Shown one piece after another: positions 34,347 through 46,095 of a stretch of DNA of 64,000 nucleotides. The position numbers and the translations under genes were made by a program. Each line of letters opens with the position of its first letter. Position 1 is the first letter of the stretch. A model generated the notes under the pieces. It saw only the letters and a list, made by a program, of their open reading frames with translations, was not told the origin of the DNA and searched no databases. The stretch comes from Chaenocephalus aceratus (lineage: Eukaryota; Chordata; Actinopteri; Perciformes; Channichthyidae), in NCBI GenBank assembly GCA_023974075.1, contig JAMFTG010000118.1, positions 62,001-126,000 on the forward strand, in the 5' to 3' direction.

Positions 34347-35439
34347 TAGTGTTAATTTCGTCAGCTATTTTTTTATTTAGTTTTAGTCTTAGTCCTGTGT
34401 TAAATTTCCTTTTTAGTTTTAGTCATATTTAGTCACCTTCATACTGTTTTTATTTAGTCAAGTTTTAGTCGACTAAAAGTCTGAGCATTTTAGTCTTATT
34501 TTAGTCAAAGAAAACTAATTATTTTAGTCTACTTTTTGTCAATGAAAACTGTTGAGTCTTTTTTAGTCATCAGATTATAGAACATTTCAGTCAAACTAGC
34601 CAAAACCAATAATTTGTCATTTTAGTATATAAATAAATAAGATTATCTTGTCCTTATTTGATGAAAAACACAGGTTGAATGATTTAAGAATGCAGCTTTG
34701 CAGAGAGTATCTGGTCAGGTTTGTGGTGTTTGTACCAGCTGTGTTATGGCCACATTGCTTCCCTTCTGATAAAACAATGCATTCGCTTTTTTTCTCCGCC
34801 TCATTGTAGCGAAAATGGGCCCAAATATCACATCGTTTCTTTCTCCCAAGCAGTGGTGGCTTTAGACTTTTTCGTTGTCAGTCATTTTGACGGACAGGAT
34901 CGTAACATTTCCGTCATAATCCATTATTATCCGTCGAGTGCACAATTTATCACTCACTCGCGCTGACGGGGGGGTATTCGGTTAACGCGACCACTGCTCC
35001 CAAGCCCTGTTGTTGCCATTTTATTTTCTGTTAAATAAGGTTAGTTAGAACATGAGTTAGACCCGAGTCTTCCTGACAGTTCATATTGTGCCGCTGCCCG
35101 GTGTAATTCAAATGTACCGCTGCGTGCAGCACAGAAACAGCTGCTGCCCTGCCGCAGCACCGGAAGTGGAAGTGCTGGGAGAAAAACTGACTGATCAGAA
35201 ATGTAACGTTATCCTCATTTTTCGTCAACAAAAGTAAAGAGAGATTTTGTCATAGTTTTTATTTAGTAAACTACATTTTCGTCTCGTCACTTTTCGTCAA
35301 CGATATTGCATGATGATTTCGTTACAGTTATTGTTTACTGCCGTCGGTGCCGTCTCGTCATCGTCTCGTTTTCGTCATGGAAAAAAAGGTCGTTGACGAA
35401 CATATTTCGTCATAGTTTTAGTCAACGAAATTAACACTA
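34347..35439. mobile_element. hAT element, family B copy 2 (1,093 bp)
   Basis: The ends are TAGTGTTAATTTCGT and ACGAAATTAACACTA. The exact 8-bp target duplication CAGCGAAC lies at 34339-34346 and 35440-35447. Non-coding. Same family as 14009-17743. Confidence 0.92.
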
Positions 35440-35555
35440 CAGCGAACCTTGCTGTCTGTTAACCAACAGATTAACAACAGCCGGCCTGACTAGTGTGGGG
35501 GAAATGTGAGAAACAGCTGCTACAGACACACTGTTGGAATTTTCAAAATTTGTAT

Positions 35556-38500
35556 TCAAAATGTACTCCCCCACATCCCCCCCAAAAAGTCACTTTCGGC
35601 TCTGCTTCCTCGGAGGCTCTCTCGGAGGAGCAGACCAGGAGCGGGGGTTCTTCGTTCCTTTCCGACTCGCTGCTGCGAAACTGCGACTGCCGCGCTCAGG
35701 GTAAGTGCAGTGCTGGCCGCCTTACCGATCTCCTCAGCCTCCACTGAGGGCATGGTGTCGGACTGCTCAGCTATACGAACCATGGAATTGACCAGCAATG
35801 CAATATTGTTTGCCGCCGCTGACGCCTGGTAAGCACACTGGTGCATCCGGTCGGTCTGTCGGGTGACAAACTGATCTCTGGAGGCAGTCACAACACACTC
35901 TCACCCCCTAAGCGTCCAATAGCGACGTTTGGTCAGTGTCCGTGGCGTCCAATTGTGACGCTCCTAGACTCCTTCAGCGTCATAAAGGGACGCAAATAGC
36001 TTTCAACTGATTGCAATGTATTCCCATCTGCGTCGGGATGTGACGCTCATGGAAGCACGGCATTCGTTTATGCCGGCTGCCCTTAAAGGCAATGTGAGCG
36101 TCCATTCCCATTGGATAACGGAGAATTGTACACCCGGAAGTAAGTATTCCTCTTACTGTCGATTGATTTTACAGTGATATCTGCACTACTCATCGACTAA
36201 AAAAACACCAGATTATCCTTGTTAATTACACAACATTGATTGGTTTAAATTGTGTGCAATGCTTTTGTATTTTTCCCCTTCGATTCGGAGAAACAAATAT
36301 TTGTTCTGAGTAAAGGATGGCAGAAGACACTACACTACCCAGAATCCCCAGCTATGTCACATGATCTTCAAATTTCTCCCTGCAGAAAAAGAAAACATGG
36401 CCGAACTTCGTTTTATTCTGGGTGGAAAATGCCTATTTTAAAGTTAGTTTGGCCATTAAAATGCGTTTTGATGTCATTTGATGCGAGAAATATGAGTTGT
36501 TATTTCAGATTATGTGTGCAGTGGATGTACATGATCTTTAGTTTGCTAGTTATTACGAAGATTACTTCAGGAAATCGCGACGTTTTCATTGTTACCAAGG
36601 TGGTTGCTAGGGACGCTGCTATCGATATTATTTCTGTTATGTTGTGTAACTGTTTAATGGTGTTATCTTTATTGCTACCCCCTTCCCCGTCAATGTATAG
36701 TGTTGGTCCACAGCCTAAACATATTAGTTTAACAAAATCCGCATCTAAAGATAGCCTACGTTATTTTCCCCCTGTGCAATTCCAGTCTCACATCTCACAG
36801 CACATCGTCATTAACAAATACCGGAAACAGACCGAAAACATTTTAAAAAAGTGTGCTTGCTTTTCTCTTTGAAAGTCATCACATAATGGCATTGTAATAC
36901 ACGGTTCGGCTGCATTACATATTACATATCTGCCGTAGTTCTGTATTTATAGAGCCCTGATGAGAAGACAAACATGAGGAACTGAAAACGTGATGTGGAT
37001 CATAAATATATCAGCCATTAAACAACATCTTACATTTATTTTCACACAATACGTCTCCTTGCAGTATCAACACTAATTCGGCTGACTTTTATATTTGATC
37101 CAATTGGTAGATAGGCTGTATTTACACCATAAAGGTGCATAGCTGATATAAAGGGACACCTGGTGGTTAAAGCATGTTATTGAATTTAATTATTTTTATT
37201 ATTAGATATTAATACGATCCCTATAAAGTATATTCATTACTCGTTATTCTCTACTAATAGTTAATTAAAGACTGTATGTAATGACTATTTTGCACATCCC
37301 TTTCAAGATTTCATGATTTTCTAAGGTTTATTGACATATCATATAGGCCTACACAACTGTGGTGTAGTTCTGCACTGAATGAAAAACTTGGGTTGCAGGT
37401 TCCTCAATAGTGCATTACAAGACATCTATCAATATTTGTGCATACCTCCAGCAATGTTAACTATGTTGAAGCACTTATTTTAACTGCTATTATACAGAAT
37501 GTATTATACTCTTATAAGATGTATGTAGATATTTCATCTCCGGCCTTGTCAGGTATTGAACAATCAATAAATAAAGAACACAGAATTGTTGAATATAAAA
37601 CACAGAATTTGTGTGATTATACTAAATGATTTTCAAATAAACACAACTGCATATTTAACTGTTACACATGCTGATGTAACGCAAATGTTCCAACTTGGGA
37701 TCAATAAAGTATATCTTATCTTAAGATGATCGATGGCTACTGCCATATTTGCAAAATGTGCCTCTGAACCTTGACAAGTGCATGTTTCAGGCTTATCAAT
37801 TAATGTAATGTAATGTTATCAATTAACAGGAGGGGTCACAGACATAAGACCAGCGGTTAAATAAAGCTCTTCTGACCTTAGCTGGCATGTGGGTATATAT
37901 ATTAATACTGCCCATAATGGGCACAAGCAATTTTCACCCATTTATTAATTATATGTTTTAAATGTGAGTGTTTCCTGTCCCCTATACCTCCAGGGATGTA
38001 CACAGTTTAATACTGGCAACTTCTTATTATGGGAAATACGAAAACGTCTTTTAAAACTACAACTCCCAGTAGAGACGTGCCATAGAGAACATGTTGCGAA
38101 ACAGAATAGCCAGCATGTGTAGTTCTGGGGACGGGGTGGGGGAGGGGGGACGCGGTGGACCCGTTCAAATCCAGTTTTGGACAGTCTGCCGTGGTTCCAT
38201 CCCGTTTCAAGTGCTGTTCGAGAATCGGCTTAACCCTCGGAGCACACTCTCCAATCACAGAGCTTGAGGACTATCACGGGGTTTGTCAAACAGAGCACAT
38301 GGTGTAGTCCAAACGATAACTGGGGATTCTGGGTAGTGTAGTGTCTTCTGCCATCCTTTACTCCTGGGAATGGACGCTCACATTACCTTTAAGGGCAGCC
38401 GACATAAACGAATGCCGTGCTTCCATGAGCGTCAAATCCCGACGCAGATGGGAATACATTGCAATCAGTTGAAAGCTATTTGCGTCCCTTTATGACGCTG

Positions 38501-38832
38501 AAGGAGCCTAGGAGCGTCACAATTGGACGCCACAGACACTGACCAAACGTCGCTATTGGACGCTTAGGGAGTGAGAGTGTGTTGGCAGTCAACATGGGTC
38601 GCCGTCCGGCACTCGTGCTGGCCTGCTTGACTCCAAAGAACGTTGTGAGGCTCGGCTCCAGAGGAGGCACGGTCGGAAAACCCTTATCCGTAAACCCCTT
38701 CACCCTCGTGAGGGGGAACGTATGTGGATATAGTGTCCTGGGGTTCGCTGCCGCCCCCTCCTGGTACTTCCTAATGGGCGGGAAGCGTGGCCAGATCAGG
38801 TCACTCTTGACCCTCTGTGCCTGGGAGAACAT
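35556..38832 (-). pseudogene. Unidentified coding fragment split by a long-TIR transposon
   Basis: Two minus-strand frames flank the element at 35891-38583. The upstream part (38832-38584) ends KQASTSAGRRPMLTA; the downstream part (35888-35556) begins TASRDQFVTRQTDRMHQCAY and continues with an Ala-rich YQASAAANNIALL helix. The duplicated octamer encodes the shared T-A codons, and both sides are in the same frame, so they were one coding sequence before insertion. The composition recalls gag-like proteins of DIRS-type retroelements, but I cannot name it. No start or stop is assigned. Confidence 0.6.
35891..38583. mobile_element. Transposon with 219-bp terminal inverted repeats (2.7 kb), family unassigned
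   Basis: The arms 35892-36110 and 38365-38583 are inverted copies with about six differences by eye. They begin AACACACTCTCAC and contain GACGCTC/AGCGTCC motifs. The host octamer GGCAGTCA flanks both sides (35883-35890, 38584-38591), with 8 of 9 matching if extended. An inner inverted pair (ACACTACACTACCCAGAATC, about 36330, and its inverse about 38335) extends the symmetry; the left side has an extra 200 bp at 36111-36310. The internal 206-codon + frame (36252-36872) crosses the TIR boundary and shows no domain. Long TIRs with 8-9-bp duplications would fit Mutator-like elements; not proven. Confidence 0.8.
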
Positions 38833-39182
38833 ACCCCCCTTCCCGTGCTATTTTCGGTCAAAATTGACCGGTGTGTTTTGAACAGTGATATCTCTAGAAC
38901 CCCTTATCCAATTTTGATGGTTGACATCTCATTTGAACAGTCAAAGCAAATATAATCAAGGGGTGACAGACAGAAGGACACCAGGGGTGAATTTCATATT
39001 ATCTTTGGGAGTAAGTTCAAAGATCGTGCTTATTTTACGTTACTGTATATTATACAAATGCTTGCCATGTAGGCTGTGTTTACTGGAGATGGAAATGATT
39101 TAGTTGGTGTTGTAGCTGAGATTCTTCCCGTTCCAATGATGTATGGGATGTATTGATTTGATACAAGCAAGTTAGTTAAGTT

Positions 39183-39329
39183 TCATTGTGTACTTTCTAC
39201 TACAGTAAATGGTCCAGACCCACCGGTGGGCCCATCAAGTTCAGCATTCACTGTGATGCATATAAAATAAGACACTGATACTGTTTTCCTCAATGAACAT
39301 TTATTGAAAGAGAAATATACCATAACAGA

Positions 39330-39386
<57 letters not shown>

Positions 39387-39674
39387 CACGCACATAGTTG
39401 GCAATGCAAAATTGTGGAATGTCACCTCAGGCTCCTCTCCCTCAGGGGCCTCTATCTCAGGGGCCTCTCCCTCCTCTCCCTCAGGGGCCTCTATCTCAGG
39501 GGCCTCTCCCTGGTCTTTTGTAGGCTCATAGTCTGGATTGCTGTTGTCTTCCATTTCTGAGACATCTTCCTCTATCTCCTCTTCATCTGGTTCAATCTCC
39601 TCTTCATCTGGTTCAAAAATGTGTCCAGAGCCCCTCGTACAGAAAACCGCCCAGTCGGTCGGTCGCCTGCTCAT
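39183..39674 (-). pseudogene. Acidic N-terminal transposase-like frame with simple repeats
   Basis: MSRRPTDWAVFC opens a very acidic segment (EPDEEEIE twice, MEDNSNPDYEPT), then two in-frame copies of EAPEIEAPEGEE, then a poly-TH run from the (GT)n microsatellite. The acidic, DYEP-bearing start is like the N-terminus of piggyBac-derived proteins. No catalytic core follows, so this would be an internally deleted remnant. Low confidence in the family. Confidence 0.4.
39333..39385. repeat. (GT)n microsatellite
   Basis: Uninterrupted GT dinucleotides; a second (GT)n lies at 39861-39894. Confidence 0.97.
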
Positions 39675-39857
39675 TGTGTCAATGAGTCAACTGTGAGCAA
39701 GGCACAAATATAACTGCTTGAGAGCCAGTCAGGGAGGCGCATTTAGCACGAGAAAGTGAGAGGTTTGTGTTTCTCGAGGGGCACAGAGCTCGCACCTGTG
39801 AGAAGGTACAGTATGATACATTGTATCATACAGCGCGAGAAAGGGAGAAGTTCCCGT

Positions 39858-39860
<3 letters not shown>

Positions 39861-39894
<34 letters not shown>
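39861..39894. repeat. (GT)n microsatellite
   Basis: Seventeen GT units. Confidence 0.97.
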
Positions 39895-39899
<5 letters not shown>

Positions 39900-40159
39900 G
39901 ATGTTTCCATCTGCAGGATGAACATAATACACTCATACCCATTCATTTTCTATGGCGGTCAAATCTGACCGAAAACGTCAAGGGTGTTTCACTGTTGAAT
40001 AAATCACTCAAAATGCAAGTGGTGATCATCAAGTGTATATGTTCAGAGGCCTAGTGTGGAGGACAACATAAGGTATTGAGGCAATTGGATGAAAAACACA
40101 ATATTTATGATTAAAATAAAAGTCATTCGGTCACTTTTGACCCGAAACGCAAGAGAAGG

Positions 40160-40860
40160 GTTAAAATCCAGCCTGCTACCTGTACACGTGTCTCCCCCTT
40201 TAACACTGTCATTATCCTTTAAAGTGTAATCTGACCCAAAAATATTCTTTAAGAAGAAAAAGAAAAAAGTCATTGAATATGTTCAAAAATACCATGAAAA
40301 AAACAAAACAAAAAAACTCATATAACTATAAAATGTGTTTAACAGTATGTCGAAAATATCCCAATAAAATACATAGTCTAATAATATATCAAAAATAAAA
40401 AAAAGTAAATAGTAAATAGCATGTGTTGAAAATATAGAGAAAAAGAGATAAAAGAATAGAATATTATGAAAATATCATGAAGAAAAAAAATATGAAAAAG
40501 GTTATTGTATACACCAGTATGTTTAACAAATCCTAGTCATAGTATAGTATTTCATATATATAATTTAAAAAGAGTCACAGTGTAGAATGTCCGAACATTT
40601 ATTTTAAAAGTACTAGTATAGTATGTCAAAAGTATCTTGAAAAGAAAGTACAAGTATAGTATGTAGTTAAAAAATATATTATGTAGTTTGTCTGCAAAGT
40701 CAGTATAGGATTTCAAAAACAAATAAAGAAAGTCATAGATCTTGAAAAAAAGTCATTCCATTGTGTGTTGAAATGGTTTTGAATAAACACATCACGTCAA
40801 ATTGTATCAAGTGCATCAGACAACTCCAATTACTCCATTTGAACCATATTATAAATAACA
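40160..40860. other. AT-rich sequence without genes
   Basis: Many degenerate AAGTATAGTATGTCAAAA-like units suggest an old, blurred tandem repeat. No frame of note. Confidence 0.5.
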
Positions 40861-40864
40861 AAAG

Positions 40865-41038
40865 AATGGTCACAGTATATATGTGGACGGGTGGCGCACT
40901 TCACCTGAACTTGCTCCTGTGGGTATTGTCCACAGTATCTGACCATTGCATGTATGATATATGTGTAATGTGTGTATATGTAAAAGCGCTTTGAGTAATT
41001 GAAAAAGCCCTATAATAACTGTAAGGTATTATTATTAT
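40865..41038 (+). repeat. Dispersed non-LTR 3'-end-like repeat
   Basis: Contains GTAAAAGCGCTTTGAGTAAT and ends in TATTATTATTA, a 3' tail layout common in fish LINE/SINE ends. Confidence 0.55.
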
Positions 41039-41589
41039 AGCAGGGCTATTTAATAGTGCATTTAGAAATCACAAACTTGCCTTTTAGAGTCACAGTCTTT
41101 AAGAAAGTACATTTGTTACAAAGCAATTGACAATCTACCAGTTGTAAAATGTTCCTACATAAAATGTATCAAAAAAAGTATCTTGGTAGCAAAAGAATAA
41201 CTAAAATATGTAAGGTTATCAGAGAAAACCCTACATGGTTTAACTGAACAAGTGTTCAAAAACTGTCAATAAGAGTCACATTCTTAAATAACATCTATTT
41301 TGACAAAGTATTTCATTTTTCTAGTTTGAACTTTTTGCATACATAAACGTATATCTTACATTTCCTTTGTGAGAGAATTACTCACACATCTGTCATCTCA
41401 AAACATTATATTGCAATATTTTATCTGTTTTATATATGTTGCACTGTTGGAGGAGCCTGTGACCTACATTTTTCATTGGCATATCTACACTGTAGCTAAT
41501 GGGCAGATTACAATAAAGCCTTGAAACTTGAAATTATCAAAACTGTATGGTCTCACTTAAACAGCCCTAAAAATCACAAACTGCCTTTA

Positions 41590-41668
41590 AAGAAACCCAA
41601 TTTCCTTACAAAGTACTTCATATTCTACCAAGAAACCAAATTCCTTACAAAGTACTTCATATTCTTCC
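41590..41668. repeat. 40-bp tandem duplication
   Basis: Two copies of an AAGAAACC...CTTACAAAGTACTTCATATTC unit at 41590 and 41630. Confidence 0.85.
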
Positions 41669-41770
41669 AGTTGTAAAGTGTTGCACACTTCAAATTGTAT
41701 CTAAAAGTATCTTAGTAGCACAATAAAAAAAAAGCATTAATGTTAACAAAGCCTTAAATGGCTGACTCCT

Positions 41771-42140
41771 GAACTCCTTAATGTCCCCCTAACATGACAC
41801 TTAGACTATGTACATCATCCAGGGATCAACACCAGTAAATACAACTCTCTTTGTCCAATCTTCAAGCTTCAAAGGGCAGCCTCATAAGCTCCATAATGTC
41901 CCCCTAACACGGCACTTCGACTATTTACATCATCCAAGGAAACATACCTGTAAATACACCTCACTTTCCCCACTCCAAGAGCCTCAAAGGGCAGCCTCAT
42001 GAGCTCCGTAATGGCCCCCCTAACATGGCACGTAGACTATTTTCTTCATTCAGTGATCAACACCTGTAAATATACCTCTCTTTCTCCGTTCCAAGACTAT
42101 TTTCATCATCCAGGGAAACACAACTTCAAAGGCACTCCTT
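41771..42140. repeat. 115-bp tandem repeat, three copies plus partial
   Basis: Units start at 41771, 41886 and 42001, all near CTCC(T/A/G)TAATG, and share ACATCATCCA and GGGCAGCCTCAT blocks. The spacing is exactly 115 bp between starts, with about 15-20% divergence by eye. Confidence 0.85.
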
Positions 42141-42388
42141 ATAGTTAATATAGTTAAACAATAAAATGTCATATGATCTGATATTACCGTAAAAGAGTCG
42201 CTATGTCATATTATTAAAGAACACTATCTTATAGCAGGCTATCTTATAGAAGGCTATACTATTTAGTTGATCATTCACCGTTTGTGATCTAGTAAGATAT
42301 TAACATCAAAGGGCTGATCAAGTCTTATCATCCCTTGTTGTGCCATATCCTTATCAGGGCTATATCTGGTTTATCATTGACCGATGAT

Positions 42389-43406
42389 CAGTGGCGTGCA
42401 CAGACATTTATAGGGGCAGGTGCTCAAGAGAAAAAAAAAGGGCACCTTCTGAGTCCTCGTGGCGTTCGCGCCGAAATTGTGCGCTCCGAAATTGTGCGCT
42501 CCGAAATTGTGCGCAAACATTTGCCGGATAATGGCGGATTTTGTTAGTTTCTTTTCGGTTTTTGGTTGCTTTATTTCGGTTTTAGGGTTAGGGTTATGTT
42601 ATTTAATTCTTATTTTTGCCTGATTTTACTGATTTATTATCAACATTTTTATTATTTTAACATTTATTTTTATTATTCTGACTTATGACTTAGGGGGGTC
42701 CAATCTGAAGCTAGGGGGGGACGAACAGAACACAGAACAGCTCGCGACCGCAGATTATTTCTGCGATTAGATAAAATGTAAATTATATTTACGCAACTTT
42801 AGTTACATTTCCATGACTTTTCCAAAACTTTGGGAAAAATATTGTTTTCCATAATTTTTCCAGGGCCTGGAATTTGCATTTTGAATTTCCATGACTTTTC
42901 CAGGTTTTCAATGACCGTACGAACCCTGTATAGTTTAGTTTGGCATCTGATTTAGGGGATTAAACAATACACTTGTTGTATTTGTTACCTGGTGGTTACT
43001 TACTTGGTCGTCACGAGGCCACTTTTAATCGTGCTGCTGCCTGCACCACACACCCGCCGTGGCCTGTCTGACTGAGTGACTGACTGTCAGCTCCGCGCGC
43101 TGCACGTTCACGTTGAGAGCAGGGAAGGGAGGGGCTGCAGCCAGGGCATGTACGGGAGTGCCGCGGGGCACGTGTGGGGATGTCTGACAAAATTACAATG
43201 CGCATTTGGGGCATTGTTGTATATATTAGAAGCTTTTAATCCAGAATTGATCGATGTTACCATGAGCCACATACAGTATACTGTTTAAAAAAATAAAAAA
43301 TAAAAAAACTGTAAAAAATGAACTTTCAAAAGGGCACATTGCTGTCCAGAGGGCAAAACGGGCAGGTGCTCAAGCACTACCTAGAGTCTATGTGTGCACG
43401 TCTCTG
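42389..43406. mobile_element. hAT-like element, family D (1,018 bp)
   Basis: The ends are CAGTGGCGTGCACAGAC and the inverse of CAGAGACGTGCACAC. The flanking octamers CCGATGAT (42381-42388) and CCCATGAT (43407-43414) differ at one base. GGGCAGGTGCTCAAG lies near both ends in inverted-equivalent context. Contains a 15-bp triplication (GCGCTCCGAAATTGT, 42468-42514). Non-coding. Confidence 0.8.
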
Positions 43407-43414
43407 CCCATGAT

Positions 43415-44009
43415 GACCAAGTAAGATATTAACGGGTTCACATCAAAGGGCTTATCAGCCGCTATGGGGCAACGTTCGCACAAACAAGTCATAAAAGATA
43501 AGGGGGTCAAAGGTCAGAAAAGATAAGAGGTTCAAAGTCTGATTTCAGAGTGACAGGTGCCACTTCAAAGGGATTTTGGAGGCGGGACTTCCAGTTTTTG
43601 GGGGGAGACTTCCAGTTTGGGACGCGGGACTTCCAGTTTTAGGGTCATAAATCATTCCTTATCAGGTACTTAATCTAAATCGGACAGAAACAGGGGTCTT
43701 ATAACTACTCCCGGTGATTACCTATATGCACTTATAAGTTGAATGCTCCATCCTATGTTCAATGTTGGAACTGCATTATACATTCAACTTGTGCAGATAC
43801 AATTAAAACAAACAAGATACATTATGGCTCCAACACTTCCCTTTCTTTGGTTCTTCTTCCTCATGCATTGTTTTGTTGGACCTATTCTTGGTTATTTTAA
43901 TCTCTCTATTTGGAAAATCTGATTGCCATGCTTTGTGATTCCCCCCACACTGACTATACTGTGGTTCTTTCTCAGTTTCTACCGCTGCACAATTTATCCC
44001 TACATTTGC
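43415..44009. other. Spacer end, no gene
   Basis: Short direct repeats (AAAGATAAG...GTCAAAG; GGGACTTCCAGTTT three times near 43585-43640). No exon. Confidence 0.5.
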
Positions 44010-44124
44010 CACAAAGTGAGTACTTTTAAATGTGGTATTTAGAAGTTAACACTGCAAAAAGTATAATCATTTGTAATATTTGTATTCTTTCTATATCGCT
44101 GATAATCTTCAAAACCCTTTCTGG

Positions 44125-46095
44125 GCCCAGTTGTTCAAAACTTGTAATCCCTATCTGATCAGATCAGATTTTGATTTTGGGTAGTTCAAAACCAAAAAAC
44201 AGGATTAGGATTAGTTTGATATCCGATCAGATCAGGAAATCCAATCCAAGTTTTAATCTGGATCAAATCTTTAAAATGGGTAGTTCAAACCGACAACACA
44301 GGATTAGGATCAGTTTGATCCCAAAAAACTGGATTATCCTGATCCCACCAGAGGGGTGGGTTTCCAGTGGATTACCAGAGCAAAATGAACTGTACAATTT
44401 ATTTTAAAATATGTTTCAATATAAATAAGATGGCAACATTTGTTAACTGAAATAATATACAATTTTTAGCCTTCATGGGAAATACATTTTATTTTTCCAT
44501 TTTTGTTCACGTTTGTGGTGGCCTATTGTTTTCAAGCAAATGTTGATGACATAAATGTTTATGCTCATGAAAGTATCACAACAAAGATTGTCAATCATAA
44601 ACGTAATTTAGATTAAAAAAAAAATATCTTCTTATAATTAGACATTATAGATGTGTCTGCAATGTGGTCTCTTGTCTTCCTTGTATTATTTTTCATATCC
44701 ACTAGATGGCGATCGGTAGGATTAAAGCAGGGGTTCCCAACCTTTATTGTGTCAAGGACCGGCAGATACATAAAAAAAGATCGCGGACCGGTTGTCAATT
44801 TTAACTGATTTTAATATTTACTCACCAGCAGGTAGCAACAGAGGCTAATTGTATGTAACAGCCTGAACAAATGCACTACATCGAGATTAAGATTAAACTA
44901 ATTTATTTTGGGAACATGCGCATATAGGCTATCTATGGAGTTAGCCAGATGTGTGTAAATTACTGCTCATGGTCATTTGAAAACAAATGTCGGTGTCGGA
45001 CAGACACACACACACACTGAGCTGAGCAGAGCGCGCGCACACATACGCACACGCACACGCACAAACACACACAAATTCATAGATCAAGGCAGACTGGTTT
45101 ACTCTCCTGTTTTGCCAATCCGATGCTTAAACAAAGGCAAGGCAAGTTTATTTATATAGCACTTTTCAACACAAGGCAATTCAAAGTGCTTTACAAAAAA
45201 ATGAAAGACATTAAGAAAATGGCATTTAAAATCAGTCATTAAAAAGAAAAGCTAATAAAATAAACATATAGCTCTACACCCCTGGCCGACATGTCCTTAA
45301 AATGAAGTCCGAGTTTGAAATATATCTCAAATAATGTATGCACAGCCATTTCCCCACATAAACATAACAGTCTGCAATTAGACGGTTGTCTCCTGTGCGC
45401 TCCTCTTCCTACTTGGCGCACTGGTAACTTTCTCGTGCGCACAAGAGGCTGAGACCAGGCTGAGCCACCGAATCCCTCGGAACATCATAAAAGCCATTTT
45501 CAACAGTTATCTGGTGAAAGATTAACTAGGCTACTGGATGACATAATATGACTGGTATAGGTGCGAACATTAAACACTTTTTGAAAAAAATATTATGATA
45601 AAATATTTTGATATATTTATAATTCTGCAAATATTACGATAAACTCACAGCTATTTCGCGGCCCGGCAGTAACACTTTCACGGCCCGGTACCGGTCCGCG
45701 GACCGGGGGTTGGGAACCCCTGGATTAAAGGACTGATATTCAGGATCTAGTACATTAAATTACATGTCACTTGCTTTTATCCAAAGCGACTTACATTCTC
45801 AATACTGTGGACAATCCCCACAGGAGCAATTTGGGGTGAAGTGTCTCAGGGACACAACAACATGGTGACTGCAGTGGGGTTTGAACCTGTGGCACCCTGA
45901 TTCAAACACCAACATTCAACCCACTGCACCACATGCCTCGCTAGTAGTAATCTTGAAAAGTCTTAATCTGGATCAGGGTGATCCTATCCTGAATTGCTCG
46001 AATTGAAAACTACAGGGACAAAATCTGTCCGAGTTGTCTGATCCTGGATCACAAAAAATGGGATTTCAAAATCTGATCGGATCTGATTGAGATCA
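44125..46095. mobile_element. Unassigned transposon in right arm, with nested hAT family C
   Basis: It interrupts arm homology between AACCCTTTCTGGGCCC and GATCAATCCCTATTATC. Both ends contain ATCTGATC(A/G)GATC-type motifs in inverted orientation, and ACAGGATTAGGAT(T/C)AGTTTGAT occurs twice near the left end. About 50 bp of the left-arm sequence has no equivalent here, so the junction is not a simple insertion. Family not recognised. Confidence 0.6.
44728..45722. mobile_element. hAT element, family C (995 bp)
   Basis: The ends CAGGGGTTCCCAACC and GGTTGGGAACCCCTG are perfect inverted repeats. The exact target duplication GATTAAAG lies at 44720-44727 and 45723-45730. A GGCAAGGCAAGTTTATTTAT repeat (about 45136-45260) is inserted inside. 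A longer relative lies at 19706-20690. Confidence 0.93.

Larger units (their letters stand above)
38840..40152 (-). mobile_element. Decayed piggyBac-like element (candidate)
   Basis: The right end TTTCGGGTCAAAAGTGACCG (read on minus) abuts TTAA at about 40160. The left side carries a related TTTCGGTCAAAATTGACCGG at 38851, but I see no TTAA there. Three copies of the CGGTCA...TGACCG motif occur inside. Confidence 0.5.

Noticed and set aside
36252..36872. 206-codon + frame inside the long-TIR element as a transposase
   Set aside because: No DDE-like motif or zinc finger; it overlaps the extra 200-bp segment and the inner inverted repeat, so I kept it only as unassigned.
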